Positions 1 to 11,600 of a stretch of 64,000 bases of DNA are shown here, one piece after another. Source of the stretch: Klebsormidium nitens (lineage: Eukaryota; Streptophyta; Klebsormidiophyceae; Klebsormidiales; Klebsormidiaceae). The notes below the pieces were generated by a model. The model searched no databases, was not told where the DNA came from, and saw only the letters and a program-made list of their open reading frames with translations. The position numbers and the translations under genes were made by a program. The first letter of the stretch is position 1. Each line of letters opens with the position of its first letter. The DNA is taken from positions 41,079-105,078 of the forward strand of contig DF237262.1 in NCBI GenBank assembly GCA_000708835.1, given 5' to 3'.

Positions 1-132
1 TGCATGGGGAGTCAGCAGAGCTGGAGGGAGCAGGGGCCAGCATTTGGCATTGCTGTTGGCATTGCTTGCTTCTAGAACTGCAGACTTCCTAGCAGCTGCA
101 GTGGGAAAGGGGACGTTGCAAGCTGACCAATT

Positions 133-858
133 ATGGCAGCGGCAAGCAAGGAGGAGGTTCAGTCGCAGCGATCAAACGCTGGATACTTGCAGCGGCAATG
201 GAGCAAGCTATCACCCTTCCAGTTGGTTCTCATCTGCATATTGACTGCGCTCATAACCTCCGGGAACGTGAGCTGGACAGACATCTCGTATTGCATTGCT
301 AGCACCGCTTACTTTGTCTTCTTTGCGGTCAAGGTGTTCCCTCCACTTTTGAAAGCTGGATCACCCACTCCAGTCGATCAAGCTGCGCTTCTCTTTAAGA
401 ACAACGAGTTGTTCAAGCTGTACATGACGGTAGCCGCTTTCCTTGGCTTATTCGTTCCTTGCATCTTCATTCTCGCCGCAGCGTTCTTTGGATTTGAGGA
501 AGGCGTAAGATCAACGATTCCGCACGTGTTCCTTCTGGTCGCTCAGATCATCTCCGAAACTGGTTGTGCGGATGTTGCTGTTTCGGACCCGATTAGAGTG
601 CTCGTTCCTGCGAGCTATAATACCAGGCGACTCGTCACATTGGTGCATTGGACCAAAGTTGCGACTAGCCGACAAGTGGGATCTGATATAACGCTCCTGT
701 GGCAAGTATTTGAGGCAATCTTGGCCGTCACCAACCTAGCCTTCTGGACATACAATCTGCTAGGTTTCCTCCTGCCAGTATACCTCCCGTTACAGCTCCG
801 CTTCTATTTCAAGCAAGAAGCGGAGCTGAAGAGGGCCTCCGCAAAGGGTGCGGAATAA
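133..858 (+). CDS. DUF7733-like multi-pass membrane protein, 241 aa, intronless
   Basis: A single open frame encodes 241 residues. The start is the first ATG in this frame (MAAASKEE); a short soluble N-terminus precedes the first membrane segment. Hydrophobic stretches lie near residues 33-50, 55-70, 95-120, 130-145 and 195-220, so about four to five membrane spans are likely. The middle and C-terminal motifs PHVFLLVAQIISE, RVLVPASYNTRR and NLLGFLLPVYLPL resemble the plant family DUF7733, whose members are about this size and have no assigned function. The C-terminus is charged (KQEAELKRASAKGAE). The family assignment is from memory of the motif pattern. The gene converges on the large minus-strand gene that ends at 2618. 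Confidence 0.72.
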   Translation: MAAASKEEVQSQRSNAGYLQRQWSKLSPFQLVLICILTALITSGNVSWTDISYCIASTAYFVFFAVKVFPPLLKAGSPTPVDQAALLFKNNELFKLYMTVAAFLGLFVPCIFILAAAFFGFEEGVRSTIPHVFLLVAQIISETGCADVAVSDPIRVLVPASYNTRRLVTLVHWTKVATSRQVGSDITLLWQVFEAILAVTNLAFWTYNLLGFLLPVYLPLQLRFYFKQEAELKRASAKGAE

Positions 859-2617
859 GCTCAAGCGGAACTGTATTCGCTTTGCTTCACGCTCTCCGCT
901 AAGAGATGAACCAGAGGCATGACAGATCTATATACGTCACTACGGAAAAGAGTTGTTAGAACCTCTCTTTCCAGAAAGCTAGGCTCTCGATTGACCTATG
1001 TTTGGAGTAAAAGCATAACAGCCTTGTGTTTGATAAGTAGGTTATGCAGGCATTGAAACGTCAATTCGTGTTGCCAATAGTATGGCAACTTTATGTCTTG
1101 GAGCGCAACGGGTACCATGAAGTGTAGTAGACAGCAGCTGTCACGTCCACCTCTCTGTGTAATATCCGCACTCTAGCTTGCGATGGTTAGCTTACCAGTG
1201 ACTGGCAAAGCAGTCATACAGGTTGTACTGATAGCGCCTTCAGATCACTACTCATAGCAGTCAATCATATTTGGAAATAGAGAATTGCTGTTCTCGGGCG
1301 CTGGTATCACTTCCGACGATACCAGTACGATCCTTTCGATCCTTTCAATCATGGTCCTGAGATTGCTCCTCACTGCAGGCTTCGATCTATGGTTCACCAT
1401 TCAGCAGAGCTTGCATTGAGTCCTCTTATTTGACGCTCAAAGTGCACCGCGGCCTGGGGGCCCCACCACTTGCAACCTTCTGAGTTTCATGTTTGGAAAT
1501 CCTCCTAGCGCATGCTGCATGTATGTAATGAATTAGGCATATATTATGCATGCAACAGTTTTCCACGCGCCCGACCAGACTCGCTTGCAATAGAGTGGCT
1601 TATATAGTATATTTGAATCGCCACATATATAAATTATATATATTCGCAACATGCATGCAACCCATACGTACGTGGGCGCGGCCACCGCATACGTGACCGT
1701 GACAGCTTTGTGAAGCTTCAACCCATTAACAATCTTGCGATCCGAGTCATATGGAATGTGCGACGGTGCAGTCATATATATAGCGATGGCGCACTCGTGT
1801 GATTGTAGCTCTTGCAATATAGCATATGCCATATAATATGCTTTACGTTCAAGCAAATTTTGCAGCTTTGAATTCGTGCTGCCTGCGCTTGTGCTGCAGC
1901 CATATTCCATCTGCAGCCACGTACATGACAGTGAATGATCATGACAAACTGCATACATAGTTGCCCAGGCCACATGAGAGCGAGCATGAATTCCGGAGGG
2001 CGGTCGTCTACATCTGCTTCCTAGATCGTGCAAACCAATCGCCAGAAAACCGACCCGTGCAAGCAAGCAAGGAGGTGAGAAAAAGCACAAAACTTTCCAC
2101 GTGGATGATAACATGGCCAAACATGACCGTCCACATGCTTAAAAGTATAATGTACATTTTACTATTTACGAGCTACCATTACCTCCCTTGACCATGTACT
2201 TTCAGCAACCATCAAACTTCTCGCCACTGACCAATGTACGAATTGGGACACCTACTTATTGTCTGATGCTGTACACACCTACCCGTCACTCTTTCTGTAG
2301 GCGCTGACGCTCGATTTCAAGCCAACCAGGTAGCGGAGAGGACTTGGCTGCAAGAATGCAATTCCAAAGGCGTCAGTCCTCCCATTCTGGACCAAAGAGA
2401 GACCTTACCCGCCAAATTCAATAACTGATTTTCTAAAAGTAAACCCGAACAGCTTGCTATCCCTCAATTCCGTCTGATCTGCAAGTAGGCTTCACCTTCA
2501 AAGTCCTTTATGTCTAAGCAACAATTTAGCAACTTGGGTACCTACTTCAGGGAACCAGACAAATAAACCTTTCATTTCTGAGCAATCGCTAAGCATACGG
2601 CTGATCCATGAGACCAG
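859..2617. other. Intergenic stretch, no supported gene
   Basis: This 1.76 kb lies between two convergent genes. It holds AT-rich simple sequence around 1600-1650 and 1770-1785 and many short ATGCATGC-like palindromes. A 195-codon minus-strand frame at 2120-1533 has no recognisable domain and runs through this simple sequence, so I do not call it. The stretch next to 2618 is probably 3' untranslated sequence of the large minus-strand gene. Confidence 0.6.
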
Positions 2618-5600
2618 CTAAGCGCCAACTGATGAATACGCATGGGTAAAATCACAGCAGCATAAACCCCATTGGGCACATGCAAAAAGCTCACGCCTCA
2701 CATTTGGCAAGCAGATACGATCCAAAGCGATGCAGCACTCACGTTTTTCCTGCTCCATGTTTGGGACCGTTCGTTGTTCGGCGTCCGCCCCCGACGCCGT
2801 TCGTTGTAGAAAAAATGCGGCGGGCACTCCCACAAAACTCCTCTTAGTGGAGTCGGCCACGTCATGATGCTGAGGATTGGTTTGGCCCTCCGGGTCGGGT
2901 AGGAGCTTGCTCCCCTCCATGAGCATCTTGTTGACACCCTCCGCATACGACCTGAGGTCGAGAAGCCCACGAGCGGGCGTTAGTGTCAAGTAGCCTGATG
3001 TTTTAAAAGTTGACGTTCACTAGGGTTCACTGAGAGAACACCCCAGACACAGGCAAAGCTGGTCATCTCTACGACCCATTTACTTGATCCAATTTTCGCT
3101 TGTCAAGAAGAAGCGCTTGAAACAGCTTCTTAGTGTCAATCGTGTTCAAAATAGTTCGAGGTGTCGGCCAGGAGTAAGAATGACATCTGGACATTACAAA
3201 CTTCCCACCTTCTAAGAAACACGGTAGATCTTCCGACCCACCCATCGTTGCGTTACCTGGGAGACCCCACTCAAGAGCGTTGCGTTTCCTGGAATGAACG
3301 ACGAGCCCCCCTTCACCGGGTTTTTCTGTCCGCTCAAGGCTTAGGTACTCTTTGGGAGTTGAAGAGCTCACCGAATGGCGGGTGACGTCATGTTCTCGTT
3401 CTTCCCGAGCAGCCGCCGGAGCGTGTCCGCCGACTTGATGAGGTCGACGTTGTCACGCCGCAAAAAGCTGTGGGTTTGAGGCGGGTCCTTCGATACACCT
3501 GAAGGTCAGAAGCGATACGCTCTTTAGTGCGCGTTTTATGCGCAAGGGGCTGAATTTCAGACGCTAGTCTAAAGAAACGGCTTTACCGCAAGTGGCTCTT
3601 TGGATTTGCAAGATTATCGAAGCCCCCGGTTGAAGAGGGAGGCCATCGTCGTATTCTCGCCTTCCAAAATAATTTCTGGCCGGTCAGAGACAGGTGGCAG
3701 ATCTGAAATTTTTCCAGGAGCAGAGGAAGTAACCACAAAATACGCCTCGGCATGTCATGCTTTCTTTGCCTCGTCTGCGGTAAAAGTATGGGCAAACTGC
3801 ATTGTTACTTGGTTACGGGCTGAGAAAAACTTGATAGGGAGCGAAGAGCCATTTACAACGGCGCATAGCCAGTCGCCACTGCACTCCCGTGTGTCCTGAG
3901 GCAAACGGGATTGAAGTTGTAAGAGGAGGGAGAGCTGCGGAAAACACAGCAAGGCAGCAATTCTCACCTCCCATGACCAGCCCCTGCGCTCGCGACTCCA
4001 TCAGCTCCTTCTCCGAGAACAGCGGTTGGTCCTGCACCGAGGGGCTCAGCACGCGCAGCTCCAAAAACCCGGGGCTCTCCCTCCGGGCAACGCTCCCGCC
4101 CTTCCCGAGAAAACCCGTCCGCGCGTCAACGTCTCCCCCCCCGGCGGGGGTCATCGCCTCCTGGCGCTGGCCCAAGAGGTTCGGCCACGGACGCTCCGGA
4201 TTGAGCAGCCCGTCCAAATCCTTCTTGTTCTTCCACACGTCCGGCTGCGGACCGTTGAAGAGCGGGGGCCCCGACACCCCCGTCTGGTCCCGGGGGCTGA
4301 AACGAGGCGGCGCGTAGGGCTTATTCGAGAAGGAATCGCGGCGGCCCTCGAGCTGGGGGGGGAGCCACGTGGGCAGTTCCCAGTCGCGCGAGAGGAGCTC
4401 CTTCTCAGTGAGGTTGGTCCACGTGGGCGCAACTAGGGGGGGGAGGGAGAGGGAGGACGGCGTGGGGGAGGAGCGGTTTGAGAGGGGGACGGCCAGGTTG
4501 AGGTCGAGAGTCTTGTCGAGGAGAGGGCGGTCGTGGGAGTCGTGTCTGCAGTAAGAAGAGCGGTTGGTCTGAGAATTGGCACAGGCGAGCAGCGAGGAGT
4601 TTGTGAAAAAATGCACAATTGAGAGATTTCGCGCAGGATTTGAGAGCAGAGCGAACAGTGCTGATCAGCTTGCGACGGCATGCTCCGAGCAGCTAACCTC
4701 GAGAAGTCAAGAGGATTTCGAGAAACCGCAACAGACACAGTCGATTCCTCGCACCACCATTATACCCAGGTAGCGAGCGAAGCAGGAAGTGACGGCACAC
4801 ATAGCGGTGAAAGTGATGCGCACCATCGTGCAACCTAAGTGCTGCACCCCCGACCCAGGCAACTGTGACAAGAAGCGATCTACGAAACATGCCAACCATC
4901 CGTGCCAAATATCGTCTGCCATTCTAAGCAAAAAATTTGGGCAGTGTAAAAAAGTCATGGCAACTTACGAGGACGCTCTTGCAACCCCCGCTGGCAGGCC
5001 CCGCCCATCCATCCCGCCTCTCAGGAACTGCGCCAGGCCGGTCTTGACGGCCGGCAGATCCGGCTGTCCATGACTCGCACTCCTACCCCACAGCCCCTCA
5101 CTCTCGCGCCCCAGATCCACTGCCCGGGGCTCTCCCCCGAGCACATCCTTCTCCCCGGGGTGGTGCATCGGCAGCCATTTCCCGTTCTTGACGACCCCCT
5201 TGTCGCGGAAGAACGCGCCGAGCTCCCGGGATTCTCGTCCCAGGGGGGGCGTGCTAGAGTTGCGCAAACCCCCCTCGCGGAGGGCTTGCATGAAGGGTGC
5301 GGGGCTAGGGGTGGCGCCGCGGGAAGGGCCCCCGAGAGAGAGCCCCGTGTTGAGGTCGAAGCGTTCTTGAGTCTCGGGGGCGGGAACGCGGCCAGTGTCG
5401 AGCGCTGACTTCAGCGCAAGGTAAGCGGCGCTGAGCTCCTCGCGGTTGAGCTTGGACTGCAGGATCGCGTGCTCGAACTCCTCTTCTTCCGTGAGGACGG
5501 TGTACGAGGGGCGCACCGACGACGCGCGTCCGAGGTCGTCGGCCCCGCGTCCGAAAGCGTCCGAAGAGCGCCCGAAAGCGTCCGAAGCCGCGCGGGAAGA

Positions 5601-8600
5601 CTTTTTCCGGGACCACGCCTTCTCGGCAAAGTCTCCGAGGCCGAGCTTCTCGAGAAACTCGTTCATGGAGGACGACACGTGGCGCGAGCGCGGTTGGGAC
5701 GGAGAGCCGAGCCGGACAGAGGGGACGTCCGCAGAGGGAACGGCGTCCGCAAACAGGGGCAGTTCTTGGGACGGTGTGAGGGGGGTGGCTGGGCGAGCAG
5801 ACTGCGAGAGAGACGAGGAATGACAGGTTTCAGCTTTTAGGGTCCATTATTTGACAACGAAAGATGCTATTCTTGAGCTTGAGATGCTCAACCAGGTTCA
5901 GAGCGTCGTAGAATGATGCAATAAAGAGAATTTGAGCCGTTGATCAGTTGGCAAGATTTGACAGCGCACACTTCAAGGCAAATAAAAAGCTCAACCTTCA
6001 AACTCGCCCTCCAAAAAAGCAACAGCAGCAACACATGAGCAAAATGCTAATCCGCAAGCTCTGGCCCCAGATCCTCTCAAGCCATACCATGATTTGCAAG
6101 CTATCTCTGTGTCTTGGTAGATATCACGCTCCGACAAGAAAAACGCCCACAAAGCATACTTTGCATACCTTGTCCTTGTTGCGCTTGGACTTCGACTTGC
6201 TCCGGGGGGGCTTGCCTTCGGCCTTCTCCACCCCCACCACAGCAAGCTTTTCCTCGAGCTCCCGCAGCCCCTCCCCAGCCTCCTTTCTCCGCTTCTTGCG
6301 CGCCGCCCGCTCTTCCTTCTTTAGCTTCCGCCTCCGCGCCTCCTGTTCTTGCTCCTCATTAATCTGCTGCAACATCGCCACCGACTCCTGCACCGCGCGC
6401 TGGATCTCTTCCTCCAAATTGACGTGGTTCGGCCGCTCCTGGGTGATCTCCGTGTAACCCCCCACGCGCCGCCCGATCGGCACGTCCTCCGATTCCGACC
6501 CGCTGTTGGCCTCCGTCAGCGAGCCCGGGTCGCTCGCGTTCGACCCCCCGTTTGCGGGAAGCGCCAAAATACCATCGCCCAGCTTCACGGTGCGCAAACC
6601 CTCCTCCTTCCGGCGCCGTTTCCGCGGCTTTTTCAGCTCCTCGACGGGATCCCGAGGGAGCGGCTCGGGCACCAACCCCTTGACCGGTTTCTTCGCCGGC
6701 GTCTTCCTCTCCGGCGCTTTCTTTTCGGGCGCCTTCTTCTCCGGCGACCGCATCTTGGACAGGAGCCCGATCGGCGCATCCTCGTCGCCGGAATCACTCT
6801 CCGGTCGCCCCAGCAGCGACTTCTCCAGCCCGCCGCTTTTGGGCGCCTTCTTCGGGCCCTTGCGCACGCCCTTCAGAGCGTCCACCACCTTCTGCGCGCT
6901 GACTTCCGGCACGAACGGCCGGAATCCGCCGAACTCCGCCGGCCGGAGCAGCGCCGGCTGCCACGGCCGCTTCATCCCGAGCCCGAATCCGCTCTTGCCC
7001 TCGTCAGGGGGGCTCCCCGACCTGCTCTCGTCGGCGAGCGCGCTCTTTTTCTTCCGCTTCTTTCCTTCACCGTCCGGATCCTCGCGCCGCTTCCTCTTCT
7101 TCTTTTCCTTCTCCACACCGTCCGTCCCTTTCTTCGCTATTTCGCCCTTCCCGATCAGTCCTGGCGCCACCAATCCCGTCACCGGAAGCCCAATCAGCAG
7201 GTTCAGCTTTGCCAGTTTCGGCACCTCACCTACCCCCGTCAACGCCTTGAACTTCTTCCCAAGCGCCGGCTCCGCCTTTCCGCCCAGTTCCGGCCTCTTG
7301 AACGGAACATCCCCCAACAAGCCCGCCCCCAGGACCGACTTCTTCTTGCTCACTTTGAGCGCCGATAGTGGCAGCTGCTCCATCTCCTCATCCGACAGTT
7401 CCGCTGGCCCCTTTCCTCCAGGGACCTCTTCCATCACCGGAATAGAAAACGGCAGAGGGGGGGACATTCCCCCTGGGGCGGTTACCACGGGGCTAACGGT
7501 AATCCCCCCATGAGACGGACGCTTGCTGGGAGGAACCCGGAAAGCCCCGGCCAGAGGCTCGTCGCTGCTGTAAGACTCCCCGTCAGAGTGCGCCTCCTTT
7601 TGTTCCGTCGTAACGTCCTTTTCTTTCTTGCTCTTTGATGCATCGGCCGCCGGCGCCGCCGCGCCCGCCGCAGGGCTTGCCACTCTAGGACCCCCGAACA
7701 GAGTGCCCTCTTTGAGTCTCTTGATCCAGCCAGCCAACGGGTTGGTCGGCTTTGCTGGCTCCACGGGCTTGCTCGGCGCGCTCTCTTTTTCCTTACTCGG
7801 CAGAGCTTCGTCTTGAGCGACCACCTCCGTGAGGGGTTTCTGGCGCTGCTTTTTCTCCCCCCCCTTCTTCTCCCGCTTCCCATCCAACCCCCTCTCGCGA
7901 ATCCTCGGCCGCCAGACCTCTTCCTCGTCGCTCGAGTCTCTGAGCTTCCGCGTAACTCGCCGCTCCTCCTTCGTGCGAGTCTCGGGTCGCCGCGGCTTGT
8001 CTTCCTCGCTCTTATCCCCCCCAGAGGATTGCCCAGGGGATCGTCTGCGCCTCCCTCTTCCTAAGGACAGTCCACGCTGGTCCCTGCCAGAGGGATCCCC
8101 CCGCTTTGTCCCTCCAGAAGAGAGCCCAAGCTCCGCCCCTTTCTCGCCCCTTCCGGCCCCCACCCCCAATGACGTCAGCAGCTGCCGCTCCTCGCGCCCA
8201 ATCTTCTCTGCACCGGACGAGAACGCGTCGTCGTCCGAGACCGTCCGCTCCCGATCGTCTTCCTCCAATTCCTCCGCCTCTAGTTCCCCCAGCACGCCCG
8301 TTTTCCCCACGAGGACCTTGGCCGCCGCCAGCGTGCTCTCGTCGTCGTTCTTCTCGGGGGGCACGTTCATCGACGGCGCGCCCGTGGGGCTGCTCTTCAC
8401 TCGCGAGCGTTTCCTGCGATGCCGCTCGGGGCGGGCAGGCGCGTTATCCGCGGCGTGTCTGAGCACCATAAGCCCCGCGACGGCGTCCTCTTCGAAGCTG
8501 TCCATCCCTTTGCCCTTCTGCCCCTGCGGAGACGCGGGGCCCCCGCCCCCCCCGGCCGTCCGCTTTAGCCGTTCCACGATGCGCTTGCTGTTCTTCTCGC

Positions 8601-11600
8601 GCTCCTCCTCCCCGAGCGACTCGCTCGACACGATCCTACGCGACTTCTTGCTGACGATCGCGGCGAGCGACTGGAGCCGATCTTTTGGCCGCAGCGACAT
8701 CGGCAGCTTGGCACGGCCCATGAACACGCCGTCAGACCTCTTCTCCGCGGAGAGCCTCGCGCGGCGCAGCGACCCGTTCTCGTCCGAAGAGCCGCCGTCG
8801 GCGTTCGCGTCGCCTTCGCTAGCTTTTTCTTCCAAACGGCGGAGGAGGCGGGCGGAGCGGGGCGCGGCTGAAGGGGGCCGCGGGGAAGGCTTCTCGAGAT
8901 CCTGTACATGAGTTTCGGGGTTAGGGAGACCTGCTTTAGAACTCAGTCGAGCGCCTTGCTGCTTGTAAAACGCAGTCACATCTGCTTTGAACGCCCTTGA
9001 CCAAAACATGACTCTGATTCGTTCTCATCCTACCATTAATGAGGGCGAAGCCGTTTGATTGCCAGGAAGAACCATACGAAGGGAAACAGATGACCAGGCC
9101 AAGGGGATACTGGGATAAAATGCTGACGCACCAAAGCGGCATTCTTTGTCTACGACCCTTTCAGATGCACCCTGCAAGGGTCCAATCTACTCTGAGACTA
9201 GGTTTACAACCACTTATACTGGGAACAAAAGCGTCAATATCGAAGCCCTCCCTGAGATCATCAGCAAACAGCTCCAACAATCGGGCCTCCAAATCTTCAA
9301 ATCTCAAAGCTTCACAGAAGGAACCACAAACAGAAGTTCCCCCAGGGCACCCAGAAAAGCTTACCGTGTAGTAGTAAGTGGCTTTGTGGGAGCCCTTGTG
9401 GCCACCCAGCGCTTGTCCGGTTGGAAAGACCAGCCCGCAGATCTCGCAGGGCCAGCCAAGCGGGACGAACTCTTCAACCGGGCGCTCTTTGACCGGGGGG
9501 GACTTGGGGCTCTTCTTCTCCTTTTGGAAGGGGCCCCGAGTGCCCTTCTTGGTGTTGGCACGCTTCTCCTCCTCCTATGAAGGAAACAAAGTAAACAGGG
9601 GTTCGAAATCTGGCCATCTCAAGAGGGTAGAGGCCAATCCGTGAAGCTTGGTCAAAACGGTTATGCCCTTCAACGTTCATTTGAAAGTTTAGTTTGTTAC
9701 GGATGTTGAGAGAGAGCCGACGCTTTTTCGATCGAGCAGAGCTTAGCAGAGCGCTGGTAATGATTTCACAGTAAGGACTCTGAACCCAGCTGTCAATGTC
9801 CAAAACCTTTCCAGAAGAAGCTCTAAGTTCAAGAGGAACTAAGAATGTCTTAACCAAGATAAGAAGAGATTGGTTCCACACAGCCTAGAAGCATTGCCAA
9901 CAACGTGAGGCAACAGCAAGGGCCGTCCTAGATTACGGGGCCGTTTGTCTGCTGCCTCACCGTGTATGCATCGGTAGGTTTGTGCGAGCCCTTATGCCCC
10001 CCCAGTGCCTGCCCGTTCGCAAAAACCAGCCCGCAGATGTCGCACGTAAAGCCCACTGCGCTGACCTCAGGGACCGCCGCACCCTGCGGCTTTGCAGTAA
10101 GACTTTCCACAGCTTTGTGCGAGCTCTTGTGGCCCCCGAGCTTCTGCCCGTTGGGAAAGACCAGCCCGCAGAGGTCGCACTCGTAGCCCCGGGGAGCGGG
10201 GGGGGGTTCGGGGTCGCTCGGCGGCGGCTGTCTCACCGGGAATGCGTCGGTCAGTTTGTGGGAACCCTTGTGACCGCCAAGAGCCTGCCCGTTTCCAAAG
10301 ACCATGCCACAGATGTCGCACTTGAAGCCACCCTTGGTCTTGGTCGCCGGCTTCTCAGCCTGCAGGAGGTACAGCTATGGTCAGAAGGAGGAACAAGCCT
10401 GTCTGAGGTTGTCTTTGACGAGTCAACAGAAAAGCGTCACACATTCAAGCCACAAGAAGGTGGCAGGGACAATCGTAATCGTACAGTCTGAAATCGGGCA
10501 AAAGAGGAATTTTTTCGCAAGGGATGAAGGAGGCAGCAGTGACAGGTAGCCTGCCCCTGCGTTTCAAGGGAAACGCTCAAAATGTGGTCTCAATGGGTTT
10601 GCGCACGCAGGTAAGCACACGAGGGACTCGACTTGTCAAGCGAGCGGACACTCGAAACCAGTCAAAGCAGACTTGTGACGCCTTCAAATGGGTGCAAGGA
10701 ACCCATGTACATTCAGTGTCAGTCTAGACTGCCAGCGAATTCACTATGAAAGGAGTAGATAAAGCATTTAGCACTGATCAGACGAAGCAACGAAGCTAAT
10801 CTCGCAGCTTTTGCATGGATTGCGCTGAGCAAGGGCACCCAGTGCTCCCAATCACGAACCACCAGTCTCGACGTTCATGAGACTGCCAACCACAAATCAG
10901 AGGTGGCCCCTCACCTTCGCCCTCTGGGGAGCTTCCTCTTCTTCAAAGAACCGGGTGACCGGAACCCTCTCCCTCTTTCCGAGCCCCCTGGTAGCTATTT
11001 TGTCTGCCCCCGTTCCATCATCAGCACTGTTGGGTGTTGCTCCGCTGCCACCTTCCTTATCGCCCCCCCAGTCCTGCGGCTTTGATTCCAGCCGGCTGCC
11101 GAATCCAGAGTCCCTCTCTGGCCCCGTTACCTCCAAACCGACCTCCACTTCCTCCCCCATCTTCTCCAACCCACTATCCTCCCCCCTATCATCAAGCACC
11201 GCTTTCTCTTTACTCCCCTCCTGAGCCTTTTCTTCCGTATCAACTTTTCCTTCCTCTGGCTCCAGCCTGAGCACCAACTTGGAGCCCTCTTCCTCTTTAC
11301 TCGCAACATCAGGCTCTGCGAGCACGTTGGCTTCAGCCCCCTCCTCAGCAGCTGGTGTCTTTTCCGGGGTAAGAGAAGACACCGGTTCGGCAACTTCCGT
11401 GCTCGGGGGAGGAGCAACGGGAGCTTCCTCTTGGACCTTCTCGGTCGCAATCAATTCCTCTTTCAAAGGCTCCTGATCAACAGTCACTACCGGTGCCTCC
11501 TCTGACTCAGCAGCCTTCGCCTCTGCTTCGGCCACGGGGGCAGCATAGGTCTCTGCCAATCCAATGAGGGGGCCCGCTTCTTTCACGTCCACTGCCACCC

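Noticed and set aside
1533-2120. 195-codon minus-strand gene
   Set aside because: The frame crosses AT-rich simple sequence, has no recognisable domain and no gene-like composition.
3614-3620. Non-canonical AT-AG (U12-like) intron starting ATAATCTT
   Set aside because: The donor fits the U12 consensus poorly and no branch site is visible; a one-base change in the G-run explains the phase with normal GT-AG sites.
6349-8911. Long plus-strand frames (up to 360 codons) opposite the large minus-strand exon
   Set aside because: They are antisense shadows of a GC-rich, Lys/Arg/Glu-rich coding exon whose junctions and phases fit the minus strand; their Pro/Ser/Arg products show no domain.
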